Of a DNA stretch of 64,000 nucleotides, positions 17,831-27,927 are shown one piece after another. Each line of letters begins with the position of its first letter. Position 1 is the first letter of the stretch. The translations under genes and the position numbers were made by a program. The notes below the pieces were generated by a model, which saw only the letters and a program-made list of their open reading frames with translations, was not told the DNA's origin and did no database searches. Location of the stretch: assembly GCF_001637325.1 (NCBI RefSeq), contig NZ_LRXL01000026.1, positions 620,001 to 684,000 on the forward strand, read 5' to 3'. Source of the DNA: Cochleicola gelatinilyticus. GTDB lineage: Bacteria; Bacteroidota; Bacteroidia; Flavobacteriales; Flavobacteriaceae.

Positions 17831-18337
17831 ATGCAGGACGAAATAATAAACAGAGTTGCAAACAGCAAGTTAGTCACATTCGATTTAGAAGATTACTATC
17901 CAGAAGGCAAGCGCGTGCAATTTGATATTTCGAAATGGTTGTTGGAAGGGGTTGTACTTCGCGAAAAAGAGTTTAGAGCGTATGCCAAAGAACACGATTG
18001 GACTCAGTATACAGATTGCTTTGTTGCATTAACATGTACAACCGATGCAATTATTCCGGGATGGGCGTATATGTTACTTTCGCTTCAGTTAGCACCGCAT
18101 GCTAAAAAAGTTTCAGTAGGATCTTTAGAAGACCTTGAAACCATTCTCTTTTCAGAAATTCTTCAAAAATTAGACCTTTCAGAATTAAAAGACAAACCTG
18201 TAATAATTAAAGGTTGTGCACACAAACCCATTCCTGAAAATGCATTTGTACTGTTGGCACAAAAGCTTCAGCCGGTTGCAAAAAGCATTTTATACGGAGA
18301 GGCCTGTTCTTCGGTACCACTCTTTAAAAGAAAATAA
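17831..18337 (+). CDS. DUF2480 family protein
   Basis: 168 residues, soluble, no signal peptide. The sequence matches the DUF2480 family, which is found in Bacteroidota and often follows the suf genes, as here (52 bases after the DUF59 gene). Recognisable blocks are DLEDYYPEGKR, FDISKWLLEGVVLREKEFR and GCAHKPIPENAFV. Cysteines at the centre (DCFVALTC) and near the C-terminus (GCAHKP, GEACSSVP) could bind metal or a cluster, but this is speculation. No function is established. Confidence 0.88.
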   Translation: MQDEIINRVANSKLVTFDLEDYYPEGKRVQFDISKWLLEGVVLREKEFRAYAKEHDWTQYTDCFVALTCTTDAIIPGWAYMLLSLQLAPHAKKVSVGSLEDLETILFSEILQKLDLSELKDKPVIIKGCAHKPIPENAFVLLAQKLQPVAKSILYGEACSSVPLFKRK

Positions 18338-18419
18338 GTAATTGGTCGTAAAAACCAGATGTTAGTCGAAAGCCTTATTTTTTCAGAAAACAATTACACC
18401 ATCTCATTGATTAAGCCCT

Positions 18420-18427
18420 TATTTTTG
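18420..18427 (+). promoter_or_regulatory. Putative -7 box upstream of the DUF3078 gene
   Basis: TATTTTTG fits TAnnTTTG, 24 bases before the ATG at 18452, in the 114-base gap that ends the suf cluster. This suggests that the DUF3078 gene has its own promoter. Confidence 0.4.
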
Positions 18428-18451
18428 AAAAAAATTTAAATCTAAAGTATT

Positions 18452-19393
18452 ATGAAAAAAGTAGTATTACTTATTGTTCTATTTGTAACACCACTAGCAC
18501 TATTTGCACAAGAAACTGAAGAAGAACTAAAAGCAAAAATGGGTCCTAAAAAAGATTCTATTGCTGCTATTCAGTCACGAGTTGATGCCATTCAAGCACA
18601 AATCGATGCCCTTCCGGGATGGAAATATGGTGCCTTTGGTACGATTGGAGTTAATTTATCTAGTTTTGACAATTGGTATTCTCAGGGATCTCCAAATGTT
18701 TCTTCTGGGAATATTGGAATTACAGCAAACGGATTCGCAAATTTAAAAGAAGAAAAATTCTTTTGGAGAAATGCCATGAGTGCTAATTTAAGTTGGGTTA
18801 AATACGATGATCAAGACGATCCAACCGATGATGATTCCTTTCAAGAAGCCACCGATGTGTTTAACATCAGCTCTCTATACGGGAGAAATATTGCAAAAAA
18901 TTTAGCAGCTTCTGCATTAGCAGAATACCGAACTACTATTTTAAATAATTTTAATGACCCGGGCTATTTAGACGTTGGAGTTGGAGCCACATGGACCCCA
19001 CTTGAAAATCTTGTCGTGGTTGTTCATCCTTTAAATTACAATTTTGTGTTTAGTAAAGAAGATGCCGTCTTTGAGTCTTCATTAGGAGCAAAGATTTTGG
19101 TAGACTACACTAAAAAGATTGGAAAGTTAAATTTAAAATCGAATCTGTCGGCGTTTCAAAGCTATAAAAGTAGCGACCTTTCTAACTGGACCTGGATTAA
19201 CAGTGCTGGTTACACCTTATGGAAAGGGATTGGCCTAGGGTTTGAGTATGGTCTTCGCGGAAATAAGCAAGAGGCACTAAGCAATGCTCTAGAGAATTTT
19301 AACCCTGAGACCGATACTACAGTTCCTACATTCGATAATGTAGACAATAAAGTACAAAGCTATTGGCTTTTAGGAATTAATTATAGTTTCTAA
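18452..19393 (+). CDS. DUF3078 family outer-membrane-type protein
   Basis: 313 residues with a signal peptide ending ALFAQ (about residue 20), then a short charged coiled segment (about 21-55) and a beta-rich region. FGTIGVNLSSFDNWYSQGSPN and the end at an aromatic residue (LLGINYSF) fit DUF3078, a Bacteroidota family thought to be an outer-membrane beta-barrel. The function is unknown. It has a promoter-like box upstream and a strong hairpin terminator downstream, so it is probably monocistronic. Confidence 0.85.
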   Translation: MKKVVLLIVLFVTPLALFAQETEEELKAKMGPKKDSIAAIQSRVDAIQAQIDALPGWKYGAFGTIGVNLSSFDNWYSQGSPNVSSGNIGITANGFANLKEEKFFWRNAMSANLSWVKYDDQDDPTDDDSFQEATDVFNISSLYGRNIAKNLAASALAEYRTTILNNFNDPGYLDVGVGATWTPLENLVVVVHPLNYNFVFSKEDAVFESSLGAKILVDYTKKIGKLNLKSNLSAFQSYKSSDLSNWTWINSAGYTLWKGIGLGFEYGLRGNKQEALSNALENFNPETDTTVPTFDNVDNKVQSYWLLGINYSF

Positions 19394-19416
19394 AATAAAG
19401 AGTATACTAATAGTCT

Positions 19417-19449
19417 AAAAACCGTCTCTTATATAGGGCGGTTTTTTTA
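19417..19449 (+). terminator. Intrinsic terminator after the DUF3078 gene
   Basis: The AAAAACCGTC arm pairs with GGCGGTTTTT across a loop of about ten bases, followed by more T residues. It lies 23 bases after the stop at 19393. Confidence 0.75.
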
Positions 19450-19547
19450 TTACTTCTGAAAGAGAATCGTAAAATTTAGATGTTGCTATTCGTTTAGATA
19501 ACATCTGAAACCGAAACTTTTAATTTAAGAATGTTACCTCTTATTTA

Positions 19548-20240
19548 TCATTCGAAAACAGCGACAGCTCTTACAGGAGAACCCGTTCCTCCTCTAATTT
19601 TTAATGGCAATCCAATAAATTTGAATCTACCTCTACCAATAAGCAAGTGTAGATTAATTAAATTTTCATAATGAGTAAAACCTAGTTCACCACAAATATG
19701 ATGAACTTGTTTATTTGAAATGCCCGGAATTCCAGGAGACATGGTTTCTACACCAAATGCGGCAATACCTTTATTCCCCAACCAAGTTGCCGCTTCTGCT
19801 GTAATTCCTGGACCGTGAGCCCAATTTTTAGTGGTATAAGCCTTTCTGAAATGGTCGGTATACAACAATACTGTATCGTCTTTTTTAATGGTAAGAGAAG
19901 CTTCTTTACAAGCTTCAGCTATTTCAGAAGAGGATATTAATTCTTTGTACCCTTTTTCAGAAAAATCTAAACAAATCCCTTCTGTGTAAAACATAGACAA
20001 TGGCATGGTGTCGATCGATTGTCCCACATACTCTTTCGCCATATGGTTAAGTGCATCCACATGGGTGCCCGTATGTTCTCCAAGTGTTAATTGATGTACT
20101 GCAGGGGTTTTCGTTGTAGGGTTTTCAATGCCATCCCATTCTTCGTGAGAATTATGAACTGCCATAGTCACCTGCGGTAAATCTTTGTAGACTGGCATTC
20201 CTTCGTAAATTTCCTGACTCAAGTCTATTATCTCTGGCAT
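19548..20240 (-). CDS. Cyclase-family metal hydrolase (KynB/isatin hydrolase-like)
   Basis: 230 residues. The metal-binding motif of the cyclase/kynurenine formamidase fold is present as H56-T-G-T-H60-V-D62-A-L-N-H66; the usual Pro before the last His is replaced. There is no signal peptide. Members hydrolyse N-formylkynurenine, isatin or related amides with Mn or Zn. A tryptophan 2,3-dioxygenase-family gene lies 21 kb away, so kynurenine formamidase is possible, but the specificity cannot be set from sequence. It is 41 bases downstream of hflX on the same strand. Confidence 0.82.
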   Translation of the reverse strand: MPEIIDLSQEIYEGMPVYKDLPQVTMAVHNSHEEWDGIENPTTKTPAVHQLTLGEHTGTHVDALNHMAKEYVGQSIDTMPLSMFYTEGICLDFSEKGYKELISSSEIAEACKEASLTIKKDDTVLLYTDHFRKAYTTKNWAHGPGITAEAATWLGNKGIAAFGVETMSPGIPGISNKQVHHICGELGFTHYENLINLHLLIGRGRFKFIGLPLKIRGGTGSPVRAVAVFE

Positions 20241-20281
20241 TTAAACGTTTAATTTACAAGATTTTGAGATATTAATTTACC

Positions 20282-21490
20282 TTACTCCACGTACTCTTCT
20301 GGATATAAGAAGTTATTATACGGAAAACGAGTTACATGAATATCACGAACTTTATCGTAAACTGTTTTTCTGAATTCTTCAAAATTATCTTTATTAAGTG
20401 CCGAAATAAAAATAGCATCTCCGTTGGTAGAATTCATCCAAGTTTTTTTCCACTCTTTTAATGTATAATGCGCTTTTGTTTTTAAAGTGACCAGATCATC
20501 TTCTTCAATGATTTCGGGTTCATAGGCATCAATTTTATTAAATACCATCAGGGTTGGTTTGTCAGCGCTACCTATTTCATCTAAAATTTTATTTACAGAA
20601 GCGATATGATCTTCGAAAGAATCGTGGGATATATCGACAACGTGTAATAGGAGATCGGCTTCACGAACTTCGTCTAATGTTCCTTTGAAAGACTCTACCA
20701 ATTGAGTGGGTAATTTTCGAATAAATCCAACCGTATCCGTTAATAGAAAAGGAAGATTTCCAATTACTACTTTTCGAACGGTCGTATCGAGGGTTGCAAA
20801 TAGTTTATTTTCTGCAAAGACTTCAGATTTACTAATTACATTCATGAGTGTTGACTTACCAACATTGGTATATCCTACCAAAGCTACCCGAACCAAAGCA
20901 CCGCGATTACCACGTTGTACTTCCATCTGCTTATCGATCTTGGCGATCTTTTTCTTCAGAAGAGAAATACGGTCTCGTACAATTCTACGGTCGGTTTCAA
21001 TTTCTGTTTCCCCTGGCCCACGCATTCCAATACCTCCTCGTTGCCGCTCCAAGTGAGTCCACATTCCGGCAAGTCTAGGAAGTAAGTATTCGTATTGTGC
21101 CAATTCTACCTGTGTTCTTGCATAACTGGTTTGCGCTCTTTGAGCGAAAATATCTAAGATCAAGTTGGTACGATCAATAATCTTACATTGTAAAATCTTT
21201 TCAATATTCTTTTGCTGTGCAGGGGAAAGTTCATCATCGAATATAGCGACCCCAACATCATTTGCTTCCACAAAAGCACGAACATCTTCCATCTTTCCGG
21301 TCCCGATAAACGTTTTCGGATTCGGCTTTTCCATTTTCTGAACAAATCGCTTTAATACCTCACCTCCTGCGGTGTAGGCAAGAAATTCAAGTTCGTCGAG
21401 ATACTCATTCGATTTCTCCTCATCCTGTTGCTGCGTAATAAGCCCAATAAGGATGGTTTTTTCGTATTCAATAGTTACTTCTTCTATCAT
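20282..21490 (-). CDS. hflX: Ribosome-associated GTPase HflX
   Basis: About 402 residues from the ATG at 21488-21490; a start 27 bases further upstream would add nine residues not expected in the family. HflX splits stalled or stressed 70S ribosomes. The N-terminal HflX domain (LEFLAYTAGGEV ... GKMEDVRAFVEANDVGVAIFDDELSPAQQKNIE) precedes the helical linker ending MRGPGETEIETDRR, and the G domain has GYTNVGKST, DTVGFIRKLP and NKID. Intact and full length. Confidence 0.95.
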   Translation of the reverse strand: MIEEVTIEYEKTILIGLITQQQDEEKSNEYLDELEFLAYTAGGEVLKRFVQKMEKPNPKTFIGTGKMEDVRAFVEANDVGVAIFDDELSPAQQKNIEKILQCKIIDRTNLILDIFAQRAQTSYARTQVELAQYEYLLPRLAGMWTHLERQRGGIGMRGPGETEIETDRRIVRDRISLLKKKIAKIDKQMEVQRGNRGALVRVALVGYTNVGKSTLMNVISKSEVFAENKLFATLDTTVRKVVIGNLPFLLTDTVGFIRKLPTQLVESFKGTLDEVREADLLLHVVDISHDSFEDHIASVNKILDEIGSADKPTLMVFNKIDAYEPEIIEEDDLVTLKTKAHYTLKEWKKTWMNSTNGDAIFISALNKDNFEEFRKTVYDKVRDIHVTRFPYNNFLYPEEYVE

Positions 21491-21566
21491 ATATCTAATT
21501 ATAATGTAAAGGTACAAAACAGATTGCTACTGTTTTTTGTAATTTACAAGCTTTTACCAAATACCT

Positions 21567-22529
21567 ATGACCGAAAATTCTTCAGAAAAAATTAAAAGTC
21601 AATACACTTTTGCATTTTATAATTTAGAAAATCTATTCGACACCAAAGAAGATCCTTTAACATTAGATGATGATTTTACAGCCGAAGCGCCTCGCAAATG
21701 GACGGAGAAGAGATTTCAGAATAAGCTTAATAAGATAAGTCAAGTAATTTCTAAAATTGGTTATAATGAAATTTTACACCCTCCCGTTCTAGTGGGTGTT
21801 GCTGAAGTTGAAAATGAATATGTTATGCAACAACTGATAGCTTCTAAGTTTCTGAAAGAAAAAAATTACGGATACATCCATGTAGATTCTCCAGACGAAC
21901 GTGGCATTGATACGGCCTTTTTGTATCGGAAAGATTTTTTTACAGTGCTGCACTTTAAAGCCCATACCTTGTATTTAAAAACAGAAACGGGGCAACGTGA
22001 TTTCACAAGAGATGTGCTACATATAAAAGGCAAGCTTGAAAACGAGGAGGTGCATGTTATAGTGAACCATTGGCCTTCTCGCCGTTCTGGAGCCAACACC
22101 ACAGAAAGTAAACGAATTAAAGCTGCTGAAAAGAATCGTGAGATTATTACAAGCATTAAAGAAGAAGACCCGAATGCTAGAATTATAGTAATGGGAGATT
22201 TTAATACCGATCCAGACAGTAATCCCATTGAAATAGTTAGGGGTACAGACTTTTATAATCCTATGGAATTATTACTCACCAAATATGAAGGAAGTTTAAA
22301 TCACAAGAGCGAATGGAATCTTTTCGATCAAATTCTTGTTAGCAATAACTTTTTACAACTACATGGTAATAAATTCCGTTTTAAAATATCTGGAATTTTT
22401 AATCAACTAGAATTAAAAGAAGTAAAAGGTCGCTATAAAGGTAATCCCTTTCGAACCTATGCGGGGCAAAAATACTTGGGAGGAATTAGCGATCATTTTC
22501 CAGTATACACAATTTTTGAAATAATTTAA
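21567..22529 (+). CDS. Endonuclease/exonuclease/phosphatase family protein, cytosolic paralogue
   Basis: 320 residues, no signal peptide. EEP-fold catalytic blocks are present: FYNLENLF (Asn), VGVAEVEN (Glu), VNHWPSRRSG, MGDFNTDPDS (Asp/Asn) and SDHFPVYTI (Asp/His). It shares a characteristic ENLFD-x3-DPLT-x-DDD insertion with the secreted enzyme at 35101, so the two are paralogues. Mg-dependent phosphodiester hydrolysis is expected; the substrate may be DNA, RNA or a phospho-lipid or nucleotide. It is a single gene, divergent from hflX with 76 bases between. Confidence 0.88.
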   Translation: MTENSSEKIKSQYTFAFYNLENLFDTKEDPLTLDDDFTAEAPRKWTEKRFQNKLNKISQVISKIGYNEILHPPVLVGVAEVENEYVMQQLIASKFLKEKNYGYIHVDSPDERGIDTAFLYRKDFFTVLHFKAHTLYLKTETGQRDFTRDVLHIKGKLENEEVHVIVNHWPSRRSGANTTESKRIKAAEKNREIITSIKEEDPNARIIVMGDFNTDPDSNPIEIVRGTDFYNPMELLLTKYEGSLNHKSEWNLFDQILVSNNFLQLHGNKFRFKISGIFNQLELKEVKGRYKGNPFRTYAGQKYLGGISDHFPVYTIFEII

Positions 22530-22652
22530 GACTTTTCATTTTTAGGAAGTAATTTATCGTAGAATTCCTGCTTTACATCTAAAAGTTTGTTAATACATTC
22601 CTAAAAGGTCTTTTTTGTATAATTTAGTGAGCGTTAAAAAATAAATACCCTC

Positions 22653-25600
22653 ATGAATAAACATCTACACTTCGTATTTGCTCTCTTTATTTTGTCATCC
22701 TTTTCTGTCTTTTCGCAAGTTCCTGTTAATGATCTATGTGAAGATGCTATTGAAATAATGTGTGGGGATACAGTAACGGGAAATACAGAACAATCAACCA
22801 GCACAGGAGCTCCTACTGCAACCTGTGGCACAACCTCTGGAGCACCTGGAAACTGGTATAGCTTTACTGGAACTGGAGATATTATCGAATTATCTATGTG
22901 CGATTCAGACTACGATACTAAAATTCAGGTTTATAGCGGGGATTGTGATAATTTAGTATGTATAGGTGGCGACGATGACGGTTGTGATGGTTCGACACGT
23001 TCTGAATTTACTTTTTTATCTGAAGAAGCTACCGAATATTTTGTTTATGCTTATGGATGGAATATTGCTAGTGGTGATTATACCCTTAGTATTACATGTA
23101 CACCTCCTCCTTCAGCACCCGAAAATGACGATTGTGACGGAGCAATTGACTTAACAGTAAACACAGATGAAAATTGTACTGAAGTTACTTCTGCAACAAT
23201 TGCGGGGGGAACGCCATCTACCGACATGAACGATTGTGGTGGAACCGCAAATGATGATGTCTGGTTTTCTTTTGAAGCGACCGCTGAAAATCATAGAATC
23301 ACTTTATCGAATATAGTAGGAAACACAACCGATCTATACCACTCCGTTTACGAAGGAGAGTGTGGAACTCTTACTAATTTAACCTGCAGCGATCCGAATA
23401 CTTCTGTAGTTCAGGATTTAACTATAGGGAATATTTATTTAATTCGAGTGTATAGCTTTAACGATGATATCTTGAATGACACAACGTTCGATATTTGTGT
23501 CTCATTACTACCTCCTCCACCAGAAAATGATGAATGTGAGGCTGCCATTATGTTGGATGTAAATGTTGATGATACTTGCACCCTTACTACTTCAGGCACT
23601 GTTGAAGCCGCAACAGCTTCAGATCAAGATAACCCTTGCGGTGGAACAGCGAACGATGATGTTTGGTATAGTTTCGAAGCGACTGCCGAAAATCACTCTA
23701 TTACTTTATCAAACATAGCAGGAAACACAACCGATTTATACCACTCGGTGTATGCCGGCGATTGTGGGACGCTCACAAACCTATCATGTAGCGATCCCAA
23801 TAATTCTGTACTCCAAGATCTTACCATTGGAGAAACTTATTTTATCCGGGTTTATAGTTTTAATAGCAGTACGACAAATACGACTACCTTCGACATTTGT
23901 GTAGCATTACTTCCACCTCCTCCTTCTAACGACGAGTGTGATGCTGCTATTGATGTGGCTGTAAATTTAGACGATACATGTACATTAGTGACTTCTGGAA
24001 CAATTGAGGCAGCCACCGCTTCAGATCAGGCAAATTCTTGTTCTGGAACAGACGACGATGATGTTTGGTTTCAGTTTGAAGCTACTTCAGAAAATCATTT
24101 AATAAGTTTACTTAATGCAAGTGGTAGCACTACCGATTTGTACCATGTTCTGTACGAAGGTGATGATTGTGACAACCTAACTCAACTGTATTGTAGTGAC
24201 CCTAATCAAAGTACAGCAAGTAATTTAATTATTGGAAACACTTATTTTTTACGAGTATACACTTGGACTTCAACTGGAAATCAAAATACGACTTTCGATG
24301 TTTGTGTGTCTACAGTATTGCCATCAGAACAATGTATTAATGCAGATCCATTCTGTTCACAAGACGGGCTCATTTTTCCAAATGAAATTGACGGACAAGC
24401 AGATCCAGGAATCGATTACGAATGTCTCATTACACAACCTAACCCAACATGGTTTTTTCTTCAAATAGAAGAAGCTGGTACATTAGATTTTGAAATTATT
24501 CAAAACACTTCATTTGATGACGATGGCAATCCAAATGGAACTGGTTTGGATGTTGATTTTATTGCTTGGGGACCTTTTGATTCACCAGACGAAGATTGTG
24601 ACAACCTAAACCCAAACACTTCTATAGCTTGTAGTTATTCTATTGATGCTATCGAAAACTTTACCATTCCAAATGCACAGCCAGGAGATTTTTACGTTTT
24701 ATTAATTACAAACTTTGACGGTGCAGCCGGCTTTATAAGCTTACAACAAACTAATTTTGGTGAACCAAATGGTGGTAGTACGAATTGTGATATTATTTGT
24801 GAAATAAGTATTGATGGAGAAGAAGAACAGTTTTTCTGCGATGTAGAAGAAACAACATTAACTACTACCGCAAACGGAGCTTTCGATTCGTACGAATGGT
24901 TTTTTAACGGCACTTTGATTCCAGGAGAAAACGAGCCTGAATTAACAATTACAGAAAGTGGCGAATACACAGTAATTGCCAACGGTCCAGATTGTCAAGA
25001 ACAAAGTGAGGATATGGTTACAGTTACATTCTTTGAACTTCCCTGTGAAATCGAACCTGAATGTAATGAGGTAGTATTTTTGGAAGATTTTGGAGAAGGA
25101 ATTGGAAGTTTCTGTTTCACAAGTGAAGTAACTACTACTTACGATTGTAACACCCCTTTAACAGAGGTAGATGATGGAGAGTACACCATTTCTAACTCTT
25201 CAACTGGTTTAAATATTGGCTGGCACCCCAATATGGAAGATCATTCCGAAGATGATAACGGTAATGGAAGAATGTTATTTGTAAATGCCGATTTTACAGC
25301 TGGCGAATTTTATAGAAGAACTATCGCTATTAACGCTAATGAAGAATATGAATTAAATACTTGGATCACTTCTGTATATGATACAGATTCTACAATTTGT
25401 CCAGATGGAGGTATTCCAATTAATGTGATCATGAGAATAGAAGATCCTTCTGGAAACCTAATCGTTGAAACAAGTACGGGAACTATTGAAAACGGACCAA
25501 ATGTAAATTGGCAAGAGTATTTTATTAATTTTAATTCTCAAGCTCTTACTGAAATTCAATTAGTCCTTGTTAACAACTCTGAGGGAGGTTGCGGAAACGA

Positions 25601-26954
25601 TTTGGCTATCGATGATATATCACTACTATTGGTGACACCACAACCAGATATTATTGACCCTATAGACTTGGAAGTTTGCGATGTTGACAATGATGGTATT
25701 GAAACTGTTAACCTTGAAGATCAAATTCCAGAGATTTTAAACGGACAAGATCCAGCATTATTTAACATTTCGTTTCACCTAAGCGACTTTGATGCTGATG
25801 TTAATCAAAATCCAATTCCAAATCCTGATGCGTATACAAATAGTTCCAATCCTGAAACAATTTATGTTCGCGTTGAAAAAGTAGAACAAGCTACTTGTTT
25901 TAGTACTGTAGACTTTTTACTCACACTTAATGAAATATTTGACATTACAACGAATCTTCCAACTGAAGCGATATTCTGTGTCGATGATACAATAACTCCA
26001 TTAAATGCAACTCCTACAAATCCGGGAATCGATTTAACAGATGCAACATACGTATGGACGAACGCGGTTGGAGACACCGTTTCCACAGATGCTGTATTTA
26101 CACCAACCGAAGGAGGTACTTATACCGTATTAATTTCTGTTCCGCCTTGTAGTGACGCTACTTTTACAGTAGAAGTTACCTTACAGGATCCTCCGAGTCT
26201 CGACCTTGGTCCAGATGCGGTTCTGTGCGATAATTCATCTTTTGAGATCGTTCCACAAATTACAGGAGATACTACAGGAATTACATACGAATGGAGCACG
26301 GGTGAAACCACTCCAACAATTTTTGTAGATGAAACTGGAACTTATGACCTTACTATTTCAGTAGGGCCATGTATTGTGACCGATAGTATTGAGGTTGAAA
26401 TCAGAGACCCCCTAATTGTCGATGTAGGAGAAGATTTTAAAGTTTGTCGCGACGACCCTAATACCATTACTGCGACTACTTCAGAAGAAGGTGTTACTTT
26501 TCAATGGTTCCTTAATGGAGACTTACTGGATGGTGAAACAAACAGCACCTTAACCTTCACGGTTCCGACCAATGAATTTGGCTCACTTACTTATACCGTT
26601 GAAATTTCAGACGGAGATTGTACTGGTTCAGACTCGGTTGATATTTTAATGTACGATGTCGATAATTGTCTTATTACTGAAGGAATTTCTCCTAATGGGG
26701 ATGGTAAAAATGATTGTTTAGATCTTGAATTTTTAGGAGATAGACAAGGTTCCTTCTCAATAGAAATTTTTAATAGACATGGAAGAAGTTTGTTTAAGCA
26801 AAACAACTATGTTAACGAATGGTGTGGTCAAACATCTGAAGGAGATGCACTACCCACAGGAACCTATTATTATGTCTTAAAGTTTTCCGCTCCGAATCCG
26901 GATTTCGAAGATGTGATGACTGGGTGGGTTTATCTAAACACGATACCAAACTAG
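22653..26954 (+). CDS. Large T9SS type B cargo, multi-repeat adhesin-like protein
   Basis: 1433 residues with a signal peptide ending SVFSQ (about residue 21). Residues about 22-156 form a degenerate first unit and about 157-290, 291-424 and 425-558 are three near-identical units of 134 residues, each starting (E/S)NDxC(D/E)AAI and holding a DDVW-x-x-FEATxENH block; they resemble PPC-like beta domains. Ig/PKD-like domains follow. The C-terminus (about 1335-1433: ISPNGDGKNDC ... FNRHGRSLF ... GTYYYVLKF) is a type B (gliding-motility type) T9SS sorting domain. Many acidic residues and paired cysteines suit a surface adhesin. It heads a trio with PorP/SprF and a PorE-like gene. Confidence 0.9.
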   Translation: MNKHLHFVFALFILSSFSVFSQVPVNDLCEDAIEIMCGDTVTGNTEQSTSTGAPTATCGTTSGAPGNWYSFTGTGDIIELSMCDSDYDTKIQVYSGDCDNLVCIGGDDDGCDGSTRSEFTFLSEEATEYFVYAYGWNIASGDYTLSITCTPPPSAPENDDCDGAIDLTVNTDENCTEVTSATIAGGTPSTDMNDCGGTANDDVWFSFEATAENHRITLSNIVGNTTDLYHSVYEGECGTLTNLTCSDPNTSVVQDLTIGNIYLIRVYSFNDDILNDTTFDICVSLLPPPPENDECEAAIMLDVNVDDTCTLTTSGTVEAATASDQDNPCGGTANDDVWYSFEATAENHSITLSNIAGNTTDLYHSVYAGDCGTLTNLSCSDPNNSVLQDLTIGETYFIRVYSFNSSTTNTTTFDICVALLPPPPSNDECDAAIDVAVNLDDTCTLVTSGTIEAATASDQANSCSGTDDDDVWFQFEATSENHLISLLNASGSTTDLYHVLYEGDDCDNLTQLYCSDPNQSTASNLIIGNTYFLRVYTWTSTGNQNTTFDVCVSTVLPSEQCINADPFCSQDGLIFPNEIDGQADPGIDYECLITQPNPTWFFLQIEEAGTLDFEIIQNTSFDDDGNPNGTGLDVDFIAWGPFDSPDEDCDNLNPNTSIACSYSIDAIENFTIPNAQPGDFYVLLITNFDGAAGFISLQQTNFGEPNGGSTNCDIICEISIDGEEEQFFCDVEETTLTTTANGAFDSYEWFFNGTLIPGENEPELTITESGEYTVIANGPDCQEQSEDMVTVTFFELPCEIEPECNEVVFLEDFGEGIGSFCFTSEVTTTYDCNTPLTEVDDGEYTISNSSTGLNIGWHPNMEDHSEDDNGNGRMLFVNADFTAGEFYRRTIAINANEEYELNTWITSVYDTDSTICPDGGIPINVIMRIEDPSGNLIVETSTGTIENGPNVNWQEYFINFNSQALTEIQLVLVNNSEGGCGNDLAIDDISLLLVTPQPDIIDPIDLEVCDVDNDGIETVNLEDQIPEILNGQDPALFNISFHLSDFDADVNQNPIPNPDAYTNSSNPETIYVRVEKVEQATCFSTVDFLLTLNEIFDITTNLPTEAIFCVDDTITPLNATPTNPGIDLTDATYVWTNAVGDTVSTDAVFTPTEGGTYTVLISVPPCSDATFTVEVTLQDPPSLDLGPDAVLCDNSSFEIVPQITGDTTGITYEWSTGETTPTIFVDETGTYDLTISVGPCIVTDSIEVEIRDPLIVDVGEDFKVCRDDPNTITATTSEEGVTFQWFLNGDLLDGETNSTLTFTVPTNEFGSLTYTVEISDGDCTGSDSVDILMYDVDNCLITEGISPNGDGKNDCLDLEFLGDRQGSFSIEIFNRHGRSLFKQNNYVNEWCGQTSEGDALPTGTYYYVLKFSAPNPDFEDVMTGWVYLNTIPN
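23121..24320 (+). repeat. Three in-frame 402-bp tandem repeats inside the T9SS adhesin gene
   Basis: Units start at 23121, 23523 and 23925, giving a period of 402 bases (134 codons). Units one and two are nearly identical at protein level across the DDVW and NTTDLYHSVY blocks; unit three is more diverged. Recent unit duplication is inferred. Confidence 0.85.
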
Positions 26955-26958
26955 AAAC

Positions 26959-27903
26959 ATGATGATTATAACTGGTAAAAAAACACAAATGAGACATTTA
27001 TATTTAGCCATTCTGTTTATCTGTTTTGCTTGCATTCAAAATTCGAATGCACAGCAAGATCCACAGTATACACAATACATGTATAACATGAACGTGGTAA
27101 ATCCTGCCTATGCTGGTTCCAAAGAAGGACTTTCTGTAACAGCCCTATATAGAGACCAGTGGTCAGGTTTTGAGGGTGCTCCACAAACTATTACACTTTC
27201 GGGACATAGTCCTATTAGCGATCGGGTAGGTTTAGGTCTTTCTGCTATAAAAGATGAAAATGGCCCTGTAAAGGAAACAAATGTTTACGCAGATTTTTCT
27301 TATACTCTTCCCCTCGGCGAAACCACTAAACTTGCTTTAGGGCTAAAAGCAGGAGCCACATTTCACGATGTGGGACTTGGGGGATTAGAGTTGCAAGATG
27401 ACACCGACCCTTTCTTCGATGAAGACATAAATAATACCTACCCAAATGTGGGAGCTGGTGCTTTTTTATATACCGATAATTTTTATGTCGGGCTGTCTAT
27501 ACCCAACTTTTTAAGTTCGGTACATTTAGATGAAAATGGTGTTAAATTTGGTTCAGAAACCAATCACTTTTTTGCAACTACAGGATATGTAATTCAAGCA
27601 TCCGAAAATTTTAAACTCAAGCCATCGGTTATGGTGAAATCTGCTTTTGATGCTCCACTTTCATTCGATGCTAACTTAAATGCCCTTTTTTATGAGAAAT
27701 TCGAATTAGGAGTTTCTTATCGATTAGACGATTCTTTTAGTGGTCTAGTTGGATTTCAAATAAATCCAAATATTCGTATAGGATATGCATACGATGCGGT
27801 AACTTCAGAAATAAACACCGTTGCTAATGCTTCGCATGAAGTTATTTTAACATTCGACCTGTTCTTTAATAAGCGAACACTTCGATCACCGAGATACTTC
27901 TAA
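26959..27903 (+). CDS. Type IX secretion system partner PorP/SprF
   Basis: 314 residues. The signal peptide (MRHLYLAILFICF...NSNAQ) follows ten extra residues; the true start may be 26959 or the in-frame ATG at 26989. The mature start QDPQYTQYMYNMNVVNPAYAGS is the PorP/SprF hallmark. It is an outer-membrane beta-barrel that supports secretion or surface attachment of type B T9SS cargos, which matches its position 4 bases after the type B adhesin gene. It ends with a barrel strand and basic tail. Confidence 0.93.
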   Translation: MMIITGKKTQMRHLYLAILFICFACIQNSNAQQDPQYTQYMYNMNVVNPAYAGSKEGLSVTALYRDQWSGFEGAPQTITLSGHSPISDRVGLGLSAIKDENGPVKETNVYADFSYTLPLGETTKLALGLKAGATFHDVGLGGLELQDDTDPFFDEDINNTYPNVGAGAFLYTDNFYVGLSIPNFLSSVHLDENGVKFGSETNHFFATTGYVIQASENFKLKPSVMVKSAFDAPLSFDANLNALFYEKFELGVSYRLDDSFSGLVGFQINPNIRIGYAYDAVTSEINTVANASHEVILTFDLFFNKRTLRSPRYF

Positions 27904-27927
27904 ACCATAACTTTAATTTCATTCAAA

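Noticed and set aside
23121-24320. Regular repeats considered as a CRISPR array or satellite
   Set aside because: The units are 402 bases, in frame, and encode protein domains; no short repeats with unique spacers.
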